Part shown: in pieces, positions 46,201-54,163 of the stretch
Layout: each line of letters starts with the position of its first letter
How positions within the stretch are numbered: the stretch's first letter is position 1
Assembly (NCBI GenBank): GCA_964614525.1
Contig: CAZTPA010000007.1
Location: forward strand, 5,866 to 69,865
DNA from: PWND01 sp964614525
Lineage (GTDB): Bacteria > Bacteroidota > Bacteroidia > Bacteroidales > UBA7960
Reading direction: 5' to 3'
Length of the DNA stretch: 64,000 nucleotides
The notes under the pieces: model-generated
Seen by the model: the letters and a program-made list of their open reading frames with translations, nothing else
Told to the model about the DNA's origin: nothing
The model's database searches: none
Program-made: the position numbers and the translations under genes

Positions 46201-47190
46201 TCCCAAATGCTATATACTGTTGATGAGCTAGGACAAGGAGATAAAACAATCACAGAACTGGGAATGGATATAGTTTATGCTACACAAACTTCAGAACACC
46301 AGCTATTGCCAAATTTTAAAATTTTAATTAAGCATACAGATATTTCTTCAATAGGCTCTTCTTTTCAAAACATGGATGAAGCTACTGTTGTGTTTGACCA
46401 AGCTGAATATCAAATGCCTTCTAGTACAGGATGGCATGTTTGGGATATTGATAATTTTGAATATGACGGAAGTAGTAATCTTATTATTGAAGTAGTTTGG
46501 GGTTTGCTTGATAATTATTGTGCCTCTGGGGAGTATTATTCTGTAAGTGGAACAGATATGGAATCAGCCAGGGTTGCTTATGGATATAGTGATTCTAATG
46601 CAAGTCCGGGATATAGCGGTAATTCTTCTGTATTGCCTAATTTACATTTGACTTTTGCTGCAGAGGATACTGAGGAAGAAAAAACCGTAGATTTTCTTGT
46701 TAAGGATACAGATGAGAATATGGTTTCAGATGCTGCTGTCCTTATAGGGTCATTAACAAATTATACCAATGATCAAGGCAATGCAAGTTTCTCTATTATG
46801 TCCGGCGAGTATGATTTTAAGGTTTCTAAAGAAAATTACCAAGACTATAATGGACAGTTTGATCTTGCGAACCAAAATATTAGCGTCACTGTTATTTTAC
46901 TTAAAGATGGTGAAGTAAATGCTATGCCGGCTGGAAATTCAGGTGCTATTGTAAAGATTTATCCTAACCCAACCAGAGGTTCTGTAAATGTTGAATTGAA
47001 TGGCTTGGAAGGTAGCATAAATCTTTCATTGATGAATTATCACGGTCAGATTATTTCAAAACAATCTTTTAGTGTTGATAGTTTTGGTGCCAAACACAGA
47101 TTTAATATTGGAGATTTGCCAAAAGGTATTTACTACCTGAGAGTTCAATCCGGTGATTTTGTTCATATTTCAAAAATTGTATTACAATAA
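43279..47190 (+). CDS. Surface C25 cysteine protease, Lys-gingipain-like, T9SS cargo
   Basis: A 1303-residue secreted protease. After an N-terminal signal region (about residues 26-45) comes a propeptide (to about 235), then the C25 catalytic domain. The active-site His472 is in YTAHCSQTSW and the nucleophile Cys505 is in AIGNCC. Asp543 in WFEDFYW matches the Asp that gives Kgp its lysine preference. Ig-like and CARDB-like repeats follow. The 947-1129 module is almost the same as in the next gene, then a carboxypeptidase-regulatory-like domain (1133-1215). The T9SS type A sorting domain is at 1225-1303 (VKIYPNPTRG). Lysine specificity is inferred by alignment to Kgp from memory. Confidence 0.9.
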   Translation: MKKSALQNTRTDKICEPNLFPTINSILKVFLIIIITGFSYPLFSQDIVIDFEKSKSTTIVEKNNFNSTKIDFVFKGLNALDVASEKGGFTELILPEGFSVGSLGTPKLPAAKNLIEIPFGAEVNVKVVSYTTEEYKLSDYGIYNKIFPVQPSLRKDQDIKDVPFEYIESLYNENEFIEHEKAQIEVLGVLRGVRLARLTVAPVAYNPVEGIIRVYNDIEVEIEYSGADEQLSNHIKASTYSPYFDVVYNQVINRYADHDLYDEYPDLTKEPVKMLVVSHRDFEETLAPFIEWKTQQGFYVTVAYTDDIGTSASDIQTYIHDEYNAATPEDPAPTFLIVVGDSDNLPASATGSSSSAVTDLYYASVDGDYFPEMYYGRLSARNVTELENQLDKILYYQRYEFDDPSYLNDVTLIAGADGTWNPRVGQPTVQYGTEYYFNAANGFVNVNDYLSSYSGCYDEDRIAVGYLNYTAHCSQTSWGDPSLTVSDVHNMTNAGKYHLAIGNCCQSSMFSNPESIGEAFVRAANKGAVAYIGSCPSTYWFEDFYWSVGAFPISGDNNGYVPTDEETTIGTYDAPYVSDYTAVGSMQFVGNLAVTVVDIENYASHSSPLYYWQAYHTFGDPSTVIYLTEGSDNDVSHMPILPIGMDYYTVSALPGSYVGISKDGVLHGAAFVDETGEVDVPIVPIVDGGDVVIVVTKPQHIPYVETVPAAALEGPFVVLDNFIINDPEGTNEANYDESFTIDITLKNVGADASNAVTTTLSGTDDYINLLDGDTQIDFDAMDAGETGNTATVEDAYSFEVASDVPDQHSATFVLEVTDGEEVWESNLVIKANAPVFDLSSEYVLDDSTGGDDNGRLDPGESGTMTFEVKNNGNAKAKQPYVILSGNSPYLNIEENEIDLNPINPGDTINIVFNVSAHSSAPDGSLVDLHLTVEDGHWNEAYSQITIGQSPEVVIGEGNTATQYYPFYNYYKANRSQMLYTVDELGQGDKTITELGMDIVYATQTSEHQLLPNFKILIKHTDISSIGSSFQNMDEATVVFDQAEYQMPSSTGWHVWDIDNFEYDGSSNLIIEVVWGLLDNYCASGEYYSVSGTDMESARVAYGYSDSNASPGYSGNSSVLPNLHLTFAAEDTEEEKTVDFLVKDTDENMVSDAAVLIGSLTNYTNDQGNASFSIMSGEYDFKVSKENYQDYNGQFDLANQNISVTVILLKDGEVNAMPAGNSGAIVKIYPNPTRGSVNVELNGLEGSINLSLMNYHGQIISKQSFSVDSFGAKHRFNIGDLPKGIYYLRVQSGDFVHISKIVLQ

Positions 47191-47229
47191 TTAACTTAAC
47201 ATTATAATTATTAATCAAAACAAAAGACA

Positions 47230-50200
47230 ATGAGAAAACTCATTTTTTCACTATTATTTGTACTCCCGTTATTCTATAATTCTTTTGCCGGGGATAATTG
47301 GACAGGAATAAATAGTGCTAAAGAAAATCCATCGCAGATTATTTTAATAGAAGATGATATTACTAACACGGAAATCGGGTTTTATACTAATGGTTACATT
47401 CAGTCAACTGTTGAGACACCCAGAGGCAAGCAATCTATAATTAGAATTCCTGAAATGTCTCAAATTACAGAAAAAGGCTTTCCTGATTTGGCAAAAGTAA
47501 CTACTTCAATAGTTATTCCTGATCTTGATGAGATGGAAGTTAATGTTGTTAGTTATAATTACAAAGAATTTAACGATGTGTCAGTTGCTCCTTCTAAAGG
47601 CCATATATACAGGAATATTAATCCGAATGACGTTCCATATACATATGGAGATGTTTATCAGAAAGATGATTTTTGGCCTGGTAAATTAGCTCAATTGGAA
47701 GATCCTTTTATTTTGAGAGATTTCAGAGGCCAAACAATTAATGTTTTTCCTTTACAATATAATCCTGTGAGTAAAATTCTCAGAGTTTATACTGATATTG
47801 TTATAGAAATCACTTCTACAAAGAAAGAAGGAATTAATCCCTTATTTCGAAACAGAAGTGAAATTTCTTTAGAACCTGAATTTGGAGAAATATATAATCG
47901 TTTCTTCTTGAATATGGAAAGGGCAGAAAAGTCTTATCCTATGCTTGAGGGAGAAGAAGGCAGCCTCTTAATTATTTGCCATGATGACTTTATAGATGCT
48001 ATGCAGCCTTTTGTTGACTGGAAGCGCACAATAGGAAGAAAAACTGAAATTGTCTCCAAATCCGAAGCAGGCTCAAATGCCACTGAGATAAAAGCTTACG
48101 TGGAAAATTACTATAATGATAATGATGATTTTGCATATCTTTTATTGGTTGGCGACGGCCCTCAGATACCACCTGTTTCGACAAGCAGTGGTGCTTCTGA
48201 TAATGCATATGGTTTTTTAGCAGGGAGTGATTCTTACAATGAAATTTTTGTAGGACGTTTTTCAGCAGAAAATGTGTCTCATGTGGAAACCCAGGTTCAA
48301 AAGATGATAGAGTATGAGAGAGATATGACAGAAGCGGATACATGGCTTAGCAATGGTATAGGAGTTGCCCGTAATGAAGGTGCAGGTGGCGGACATAATG
48401 GCGGAGAAGCAGATTATGTGCATATGGATTATATTGGAGATACATTGCTGAATTATACTTATGATGAGGTTAGCAGAAGATATGACGGCAGCGTGCCTGG
48501 CGTTACTGATGCAACTGCAGCTGATATATCTGCAGATATAAATGATGGAGCAAGTGTTATCAACTATTGTAATCATGGATCAGTTACAGGCTGGAGTGTT
48601 GCTAATTATAGCAGTTCACATGTTAATAATCTTACAAATGTTGGTAAATTGCCTTTTATCTGGGCAGTAGCTTGTGTTAATGGCGATTTTGTCGGAAATC
48701 TTTGCTTTGCTGAAAGCTGGCTTCGTGCTACTGATAATAATGAACCAACGGGTGCAATCGGAATGTTAGCCGCTACCATTAATCAACTTTGGCAACCACC
48801 AATGAGCGGACAGGATGAAATGAACAGTATTCTCTCTGAAGAAAGTATTGTACATGGTAGCACTGTTAAAAGAACTTATGGTGGCATATCAGCAAATGGC
48901 AGTATGTACATGATACCTTTGCATGGCTCCGGTGGTTTATCAACTCACGAGACATGGGTGTTGTTCGGTGATCCTACTTTAATGGTTAGAACAGATGCTC
49001 CGGTTGATATTTCTGCTACTTATAATCCCGTATTGTTCTTGGGATTAAGCACTTTTGATGTAAATGTGGATAATGCTGAGGGTGCTACAGTAGCTATAAC
49101 CACTGTAGATAATGATGAGGTTGTAATTCTGGGAACTGGAATTGTTGAAGGAGGCACGGCTACAGTTGAATTTGAGGAACCTTTGGCCACTCCGGGTACC
49201 GCTACACTCGCAATTACAGGCTTTAACAAAACTACATATTTAAATGAAGAGCTAAGCATTATTCCCCCCGAAGGTCCTTATGTGACATTTAATAGCCATG
49301 ATATTGATGATTCTGAAGGTAATAATAATGGTGTTGCTGAATATGGTGAACTTATTAGTCTTGATATAATGCTAAAAAATGTTGGTGTTGAAACTGCTGA
49401 AGGAGTGAATGCTGTTTTAACTTCTGACAGTCCGCTTATTACTATTGTTAATAACGAACATACGTGGGGTAATATGGAGGAAGATGAAGAACTTACTCAG
49501 CAAGGAGTCTATTCTTTCCAAATTGACGATGTAATTCCGGATAATCAATCGGTTTTATTTAATCTTGTAGTTACTGATAATAATGATAATGAATGGGTGT
49601 CTAGTTTCTCGGTAAAAATATATTCTCCACAATTTACTATTAGTGAATATGTTTTTGATGATTCAGGTTTGGGTGATGGAAATGGCAGACTTGATCCGGG
49701 AGAAGAGGCCGCTTTGATTGTTACTTATACTAATGTTGGTGGAGGATATGCAATGGCTCCTGTTAGTGAATTTTCAGCATTTAGTCCGTATTTTTCTATA
49801 GAAGGCGGCATTAATGAGCATGATATAATTCCTGCCGGCGAAAGTATTGAAGTAGAATACATAGTTGAAGCTAATGCTTCTGCTTCTGATGGAATGCTTT
49901 TGGATTTATTTTTTAGTATTGAAGATGGTAATATATTCGAATCAGAGCAAAACATTATTGTAGGTCAATCTCCTGAAATAATTGTTGGTGATGGAAATGC
50001 AGCAACTCAATATTATCCGTTTTATAATTATTATAAAGGGAATCGTTCTCAAATGCTTTATACAGTTGATGATTTAGGTTCGGGAGAAAAAACAATTACT
50101 GAACTTGGCCTGGATATAGCATATGCTACTACTACTGCGCAGCATCAGTTATTACCAAACTTTAAAATACTTGCCAAACATACTGATAATTCTTCAGTAG

Positions 50201-51030
50201 GGTCTTCTTTTGTAAATATGGATGATGCTGAAGTTTTGTTTGAAGCAACTGATTATCAAATGCCCGGCGAAACAGGTTGGCATCTCTGGGATATTGAGGA
50301 TTTTGAATATGATGGAGAAAGCAATTTGATTATTGAAATCATCTGGGGTTTGCTCGATTCTTATTGCTCTTATGGAGAATATTATACGGTTAATGGTACA
50401 AGTATGAGTTCAACAAGAGTTGCCTATGGATATAGTGATACGCAAACTAGTCCGGGATATAGTGGTAATTCTTCAGTTCTTCCAAATCTTTATCTTGCTT
50501 TTGCAGGTGAAGAAGCGGCTGATGAAAAACTAGTTACATTTATGGTAAAAGATACTGAGGATAATATAGTTGAAGATGCTGCTGTGCAAATTGGTTCATT
50601 GACTAATTTCACAAATACACAGGGCAGTACAGATTATGAATTGCTGCCCGGCCAGTATGCTTATACTATTACCAAAGAGGATTACCAAGATAATACAGGA
50701 ACTTTTAGCGTTTCCGATCAAAATATTTCTTTAAGCATTACAATGCTTCCTCATGGAACAGACGTTGATGAAATAGATGATGAGCTTGGTGTTTTCGTTT
50801 ATCCAAATCCTACTCGTAATTTGATAAATGTGCGCTTGAAGGTTCCTGATTCTAAAGTAGAGATTGAACTTATAAACTTTCTGGGACAAATTGTTGAAAG
50901 AAGGTCAATAGATACTTCTGCCGGACAAAAAGATCTTCAGTTTAATCTTGAAGGTTTAGCAAAAGGTATATATCACCTTAAGGCTGATATTGACGGAAAA
51001 GTAATTACAAAGAAGATTATTTTGCAATAA
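47230..51030 (+). CDS. Surface C25 cysteine protease, Arg-gingipain-like, T9SS cargo
   Basis: A 1266-residue secreted protease. The signal peptide is MRKLIFSLLFVLPLFYNSFAG, a propeptide of about 220 residues follows, then the C25 catalytic domain. His449 is in YCNHGSVTGW and Cys482 in VACVNGDF, as in RgpB (His211, Cys244, same 33-residue spacing). Asp395 in GGEADYVHM matches RgpB Asp163 of the arginine pocket, and INQLWQPPMSGQDEMN matches its S1 wall. Then come Ig-like and CARDB-like domains, a module shared with the upstream protease (912-1094), a regulatory-like domain and the T9SS sorting domain at 1188-1266 (VFVYPNPTRN). It lies 39 bases after the Kgp-like gene. Confidence 0.93.
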   Translation: MRKLIFSLLFVLPLFYNSFAGDNWTGINSAKENPSQIILIEDDITNTEIGFYTNGYIQSTVETPRGKQSIIRIPEMSQITEKGFPDLAKVTTSIVIPDLDEMEVNVVSYNYKEFNDVSVAPSKGHIYRNINPNDVPYTYGDVYQKDDFWPGKLAQLEDPFILRDFRGQTINVFPLQYNPVSKILRVYTDIVIEITSTKKEGINPLFRNRSEISLEPEFGEIYNRFFLNMERAEKSYPMLEGEEGSLLIICHDDFIDAMQPFVDWKRTIGRKTEIVSKSEAGSNATEIKAYVENYYNDNDDFAYLLLVGDGPQIPPVSTSSGASDNAYGFLAGSDSYNEIFVGRFSAENVSHVETQVQKMIEYERDMTEADTWLSNGIGVARNEGAGGGHNGGEADYVHMDYIGDTLLNYTYDEVSRRYDGSVPGVTDATAADISADINDGASVINYCNHGSVTGWSVANYSSSHVNNLTNVGKLPFIWAVACVNGDFVGNLCFAESWLRATDNNEPTGAIGMLAATINQLWQPPMSGQDEMNSILSEESIVHGSTVKRTYGGISANGSMYMIPLHGSGGLSTHETWVLFGDPTLMVRTDAPVDISATYNPVLFLGLSTFDVNVDNAEGATVAITTVDNDEVVILGTGIVEGGTATVEFEEPLATPGTATLAITGFNKTTYLNEELSIIPPEGPYVTFNSHDIDDSEGNNNGVAEYGELISLDIMLKNVGVETAEGVNAVLTSDSPLITIVNNEHTWGNMEEDEELTQQGVYSFQIDDVIPDNQSVLFNLVVTDNNDNEWVSSFSVKIYSPQFTISEYVFDDSGLGDGNGRLDPGEEAALIVTYTNVGGGYAMAPVSEFSAFSPYFSIEGGINEHDIIPAGESIEVEYIVEANASASDGMLLDLFFSIEDGNIFESEQNIIVGQSPEIIVGDGNAATQYYPFYNYYKGNRSQMLYTVDDLGSGEKTITELGLDIAYATTTAQHQLLPNFKILAKHTDNSSVGSSFVNMDDAEVLFEATDYQMPGETGWHLWDIEDFEYDGESNLIIEIIWGLLDSYCSYGEYYTVNGTSMSSTRVAYGYSDTQTSPGYSGNSSVLPNLYLAFAGEEAADEKLVTFMVKDTEDNIVEDAAVQIGSLTNFTNTQGSTDYELLPGQYAYTITKEDYQDNTGTFSVSDQNISLSITMLPHGTDVDEIDDELGVFVYPNPTRNLINVRLKVPDSKVEIELINFLGQIVERRSIDTSAGQKDLQFNLEGLAKGIYHLKADIDGKVITKKIILQ

Positions 51031-51052
51031 TTGAATTTGTTTTATAGATAAT

Positions 51053-51094
51053 AAGGGACATTCCGCAAAGTGAAGCAGGAATGTCCCTTTTTTT
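51053..51094 (+). terminator. Rho-independent terminator of the C25 protease pair
   Basis: AAGGGACATTCC (51053-51064) pairs perfectly with GGAATGTCCCTT (51078-51089) across a 13-base loop, followed by a run of T. It closes the two-protease transcript. Confidence 0.85.
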
Positions 51095-51170
51095 GCATTC
51101 AGCCTCTTGATGAGTGATTAGTTTTATGTGACAATCCACCACATTTTTCTCTCTTTCTGTCTTTAGCGAA

Positions 51171-51290
51171 TTCTTAGTGTTTTTTTGGAATAATAAATCT
51201 GCTATATTTGATAAATATATTGAAGATTACAGGAACTTATTAGATAGCTTGATGTTTTTATGCCGGAAATCTGAGTTGCCAGTCTTTTCA
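51171..51290 (+). repeat. Dispersed intergenic repeat, copy C
   Basis: The most diverged copy. The core GCTATATTTGATAAATATAT at 51201 onward and TTGAAGATTACAGGAAC match copies A, B and D, but the 5' TTTCCACATATT part is lost. It lies upstream of the sigma/anti-sigma module. Confidence 0.55.
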
Positions 51291-51436
51291 GAAGACAAAA
51301 GCTGCACATAGGAAAAAGATTGTGATATAATCCCCTATTTCTTGGACCCTTTTTTAAAAAGGCCTTTGGACTAAATTGCACAATAGCATGTCACAAAAAC
51401 CCTATCGTAAACGACTATATATTAAAAGCAATTGTA

Positions 51437-51922
51437 TTGGGCAAAATCGAGGAGATATATAACGAAAATTATAAAACAATGCTTGGTGTTGCGCACAAAA
51501 TGTTGGGCAATGGTTATGATGCTACCGATATTATCCATGATGTTTTTATTGTTTTTTTTGAAAAATGTAATGAAGGTATAGTTATACAATATCCGAAAAG
51601 CTGGCTATGTAGAGTTACTTTAAATAAGTGTGTTGACAAGCTAAGAAAAAGCAAGAAGTATAAGGATCTTGAACATGTTCATGAAAAAGCAGAGGAAACT
51701 GATTATGCAGATATCAGGGAAAGAAAAACCATAGTTGGCTTAGCTCTGTCGAAATTGAAAGTAAAAGAAAAAGAATTAGCCGTGCTGTACAGTGAGGGTT
51801 TGTCTTATAAGGAAATTGCTGAAGTTACAGGCATAAAACCCTCATCAATAGGTAAAGTGCTATCACGTACGTTGAGAAAGCTTGAGAATGAATTAAAAAA
51901 AATTGGTTATGAAATGTATTAA
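51437..51922 (+). CDS. ECF-type RNA polymerase sigma factor
   Basis: A sigma-70 family protein of about 161 residues. Region 2 includes GYDATDIIHDVFIVFFEKC (2.1-2.2) and PKSWLCRVTLNKCVDKLRKSKKY (2.3-2.4). Region 4 has LKVKEKELAVLYSEGLSYKEIAEVTGIKPSSIGKVLSRTLRKLE, a typical helix-turn-helix. The likely start is TTG 51437, since the first in-frame ATG (51479) would cut region 2.1. It overlaps by 14 bases with a zinc-type anti-sigma gene, so this is a paired signalling unit. It probably directs transcription of its own module and unknown targets. Confidence 0.85.
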   Translation: MGKIEEIYNENYKTMLGVAHKMLGNGYDATDIIHDVFIVFFEKCNEGIVIQYPKSWLCRVTLNKCVDKLRKSKKYKDLEHVHEKAEETDYADIRERKTIVGLALSKLKVKEKELAVLYSEGLSYKEIAEVTGIKPSSIGKVLSRTLRKLENELKKIGYEMY

Positions 51923-52358
51923 TGAAGAAATAATACAAAAATATATTGATGGTGAAACACAATCACAGGAATCCGCTTTGATTGAAAAGCATCTTGAAGC
52001 TTGCAGGAAGTGTTCAAATAAAGTGACTCATCAACGAGCTTTGAAAGCCAAACTTATAGATGCTATAAACTTGTTGGCTGACTCTGCAGATGATTTGCCA
52101 ATTGTGAGACCAGCAGCAAAACCATCAAAAGGAAAGGGAGTATTGTTAAGAAGAGTTATTCCTTTGCTTGCGGCTGCCAGTGTGATGCTTTTTGTTGTTT
52201 TTATTACTCAAAAAGACAAAACTAAAGAAGAAAAAGCAATAGTGTCCCAACCCTTTTTCGTTGGGGAGATTGATGCGAACCGTACTCTTACTCAACAAGA
52301 GTTGACTATAACCGTAATTTCCCCGAATGGTAAGATGTCTGAACATATTGTTGAGTAG
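51909..52358 (+). CDS. Zinc-binding anti-sigma factor with one membrane helix
   Basis: A protein of about 149 residues that overlaps the sigma gene by 14 bases. The N-terminal zinc anti-sigma motif HxxxCxxC is at His28, Cys32 and Cys35 (KHLEACRKC). A basic stretch precedes a single transmembrane helix (about residues 83-100, VIPLLAAASVMLFVVFI). A short C-terminal periplasmic tail follows (about 48 residues). This is the usual topology of a membrane anti-sigma that holds an ECF factor until a periplasmic signal arrives. I use the ATG at 51909; a TTG two codons upstream is also possible. Confidence 0.85.
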   Translation: MKCINEEIIQKYIDGETQSQESALIEKHLEACRKCSNKVTHQRALKAKLIDAINLLADSADDLPIVRPAAKPSKGKGVLLRRVIPLLAAASVMLFVVFITQKDKTKEEKAIVSQPFFVGEIDANRTLTQQELTITVISPNGKMSEHIVE

Positions 52359-52423
52359 AGCAGAGTGAGTTAAGGGTTTTACACAGTATAACAACTTTTA
52401 TTTATTCACTAAATTCAAAAACT

Positions 52424-53701
52424 ATGAAAAAGTTATTTGTTGTATTAATATTCGTATTATTAGCAGTATTAGCATATTCACAAAACCTTTTGGAAAAATA
52501 TAAATCAGGAGAGGTTAAGCTTGTTCCTGATACTGAGTTTGCAAAGGGTGTTGATTGGGATAGAGCTTTTGAAAGCTGGACGGATATTAGTGTAGGTCGG
52601 TGGGTTGGCGACCGGAAGTCTCTTATTGTTGCCCCTGATGGTTCAGCTTTTGTAAGTCACCATTTTCGCGATTTTTATACAGTATTTTCTCCCAAGGGTG
52701 ATTTTGAAGAGGAACTGCAGGTGAAAAATGATCAAGGTAAGACATATAGAAGCCTGCCTCATATGATGGGTGTTTTGGATGGCAATATTTATTATTCCGG
52801 ACTGGATAATATGGGCATTATGCTTTGTTTTAATAAGGATGGAAATCTTAATAAAACCTTACAACTGGATTATGCTGCCAAGCAGATTATTCCTCTGCCC
52901 GGAAAAAAGCTTGCGCTAGTCGGTTGGGTGTTGTGGAGTAATAAAGTTAGGGAATTTGTTGCTATCGTTGATTATGAAACAAATGAGGAGATTATAATCT
53001 GGGATAACTTTAACCCAAGGAGTTTTGGTTCGGGTACTCCCCGAGACATGTTTCATTATCAATATTCCTTCAAGGAAGGAGGTATGATAGCTACCAACAC
53101 TATGCCTTTTGCAAAACCCCTGGGAAGGCGAAATCCTCCAATGATTGCAAATGTTGGGGACGAGCTTATTGTCGCTATACCTGAAACAGGAGAGATCCGC
53201 ATCTATAACCTAAATGGAAAACTTTTGTCCAAACAGACCATTGATTGGGCAAAAAATTTTGTATCAGTGGAGGAGCAAAAAGAAATTCAGCGAAAAGCTA
53301 TTGAGCGCTACCGTAGTATTCAGGAGCCGCAGTTTATGTCATCAGCTTCTAGTGAAGAAAACCGTGCTGCACGTGACCACTTTGTTAGTGAGATGCAAAA
53401 AGATCTTGAAAAAATTGATAAGCCGATAATTATGCCTGTTTTTTCTACACTTATAAAAGATTCTGATGACAACCTGTTATTTTTTGAATTTCCCAAAGAA
53501 GAGGGTGCTAATAAGTTTAATGTGTGGGTGTACGGGAATGGCGGGCAATTTTTAGCACAAAGCAGCTTCAAAGTGGAAGGATATGACTTAGAAATAAAAC
53601 CGTCAAAATTGGTGTTTCATGACGGATATATATATGCACTAATAGTTAAAAAGGAAGCTGAGGGTGTGCCTTTGAGGCTTGTAAGGTTTAAGCTTGTCTA
53701 G
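52424..53701 (+). CDS. Secreted protein, possible beta-propeller, third gene of the sigma module
   Basis: A 425-residue protein with a signal peptide (MKKLFVVLIFVLLAVLAYS). The mature sequence has repeated short strand-turn units of the kind found in six-bladed propellers (LIVAPDGSAFVSHH, YTVFSPKGDFEEE, MLCFNKDGNLNKT, IRIYNLNGKLLSK, NVWVYGNGGQFLAQS). There are no catalytic motifs. It lies 65 bases after the anti-sigma gene and is likely its co-regulated output or a periplasmic sensor. Function is not known. Confidence 0.6.
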   Translation: MKKLFVVLIFVLLAVLAYSQNLLEKYKSGEVKLVPDTEFAKGVDWDRAFESWTDISVGRWVGDRKSLIVAPDGSAFVSHHFRDFYTVFSPKGDFEEELQVKNDQGKTYRSLPHMMGVLDGNIYYSGLDNMGIMLCFNKDGNLNKTLQLDYAAKQIIPLPGKKLALVGWVLWSNKVREFVAIVDYETNEEIIIWDNFNPRSFGSGTPRDMFHYQYSFKEGGMIATNTMPFAKPLGRRNPPMIANVGDELIVAIPETGEIRIYNLNGKLLSKQTIDWAKNFVSVEEQKEIQRKAIERYRSIQEPQFMSSASSEENRAARDHFVSEMQKDLEKIDKPIIMPVFSTLIKDSDDNLLFFEFPKEEGANKFNVWVYGNGGQFLAQSSFKVEGYDLEIKPSKLVFHDGYIYALIVKKEAEGVPLRLVRFKLV

Positions 53702-53970
53702 AAAAATAGAGAGGTTAAGCCAAATATTGAATCCAGGTAAAAACGAATGACGCTGAGCAGTCTGCAAGACTTGACAATTAGCCCAACTTAGATTGAGATT
53801 TTTGCATACTTGCAGAGTGCTAGCGCATTTGTATTACATGGGTTTTGTTTTAGTCTATGACAAAAAAAAAGGGAAAATATTTATTATATTAACAAGCATA
53901 ATAAATATTTGTTGCTGATAGGCAAAAGGCTCAATATTCCTAAACCTGTAATTTTACTGAATATATTCAC

Positions 53971-54086
53971 TGTAAGCTTTCCACATATTCCCCAAAAATC
54001 GGCTCTATTTGATAAATTTACTGAAAATTAAAGGAGGTTTTTCTGATAACATTAGCTTTGCTTATGTGGTGAACGGTTGTTATATG
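53971..54086 (+). repeat. Dispersed intergenic repeat, copy D
   Basis: It retains CTTTCCACATATTC, the core variant GGCTCTATTTGATAAAT (54001-54017), CTGAAAATTAAAGGAGG and GCTTATGTGGTGAACGG TTGTTATATGC at the 3' end. It is clearly homologous to copy B along its full length. With copy C it brackets the sigma-factor module. Confidence 0.65.
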
Positions 54087-54110
54087 CAAAGAAAACTTGT
54101 GTAAAAAATC

Positions 54111-54150
54111 AACAAAAAAGACTGTTCATGAATAAACAGTCTTTTTTGTT
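54111..54150 (-). terminator. Terminator of the outer-membrane protein-amt operon
   Basis: A perfect 16-bp inverted repeat, AACAAAAAAGACTGTT (54111-54126) and AACAGTCTTTTTTGTT (54135-54150), with an 8-base loop. Read on the minus strand it ends in a T-run just after the amt stop. Confidence 0.85.
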
Positions 54151-54163
54151 GATAATGAGGATA

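Larger units (their letters stand above)
51031..51436 (+). other. Intergenic region with terminator and repeat copy C
   Basis: Besides the terminator at 51053-51094 and repeat copy C (about 51171-51290), this 406-base gap contains a 24-codon frame, ATG 51388 to TAA, in a different frame from the sigma factor that starts at 51437. I see no other gene. Confidence 0.5.
53702..54163. other. Intergenic region with repeat copy D and amt terminator
   Basis: No gene is supported in these 462 bases. They contain a GTCTGCAAGACTTG segment near 53760, repeat copy D near 53971-54086 and the terminator of the Amt operon at 54111-54150. Confidence 0.5.

Noticed and set aside
43279..51030. Assembly artefact as the cause of the two similar proteases
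   Set aside because: The copies differ throughout, with distinct catalytic motifs and many substitutions in the shared module.
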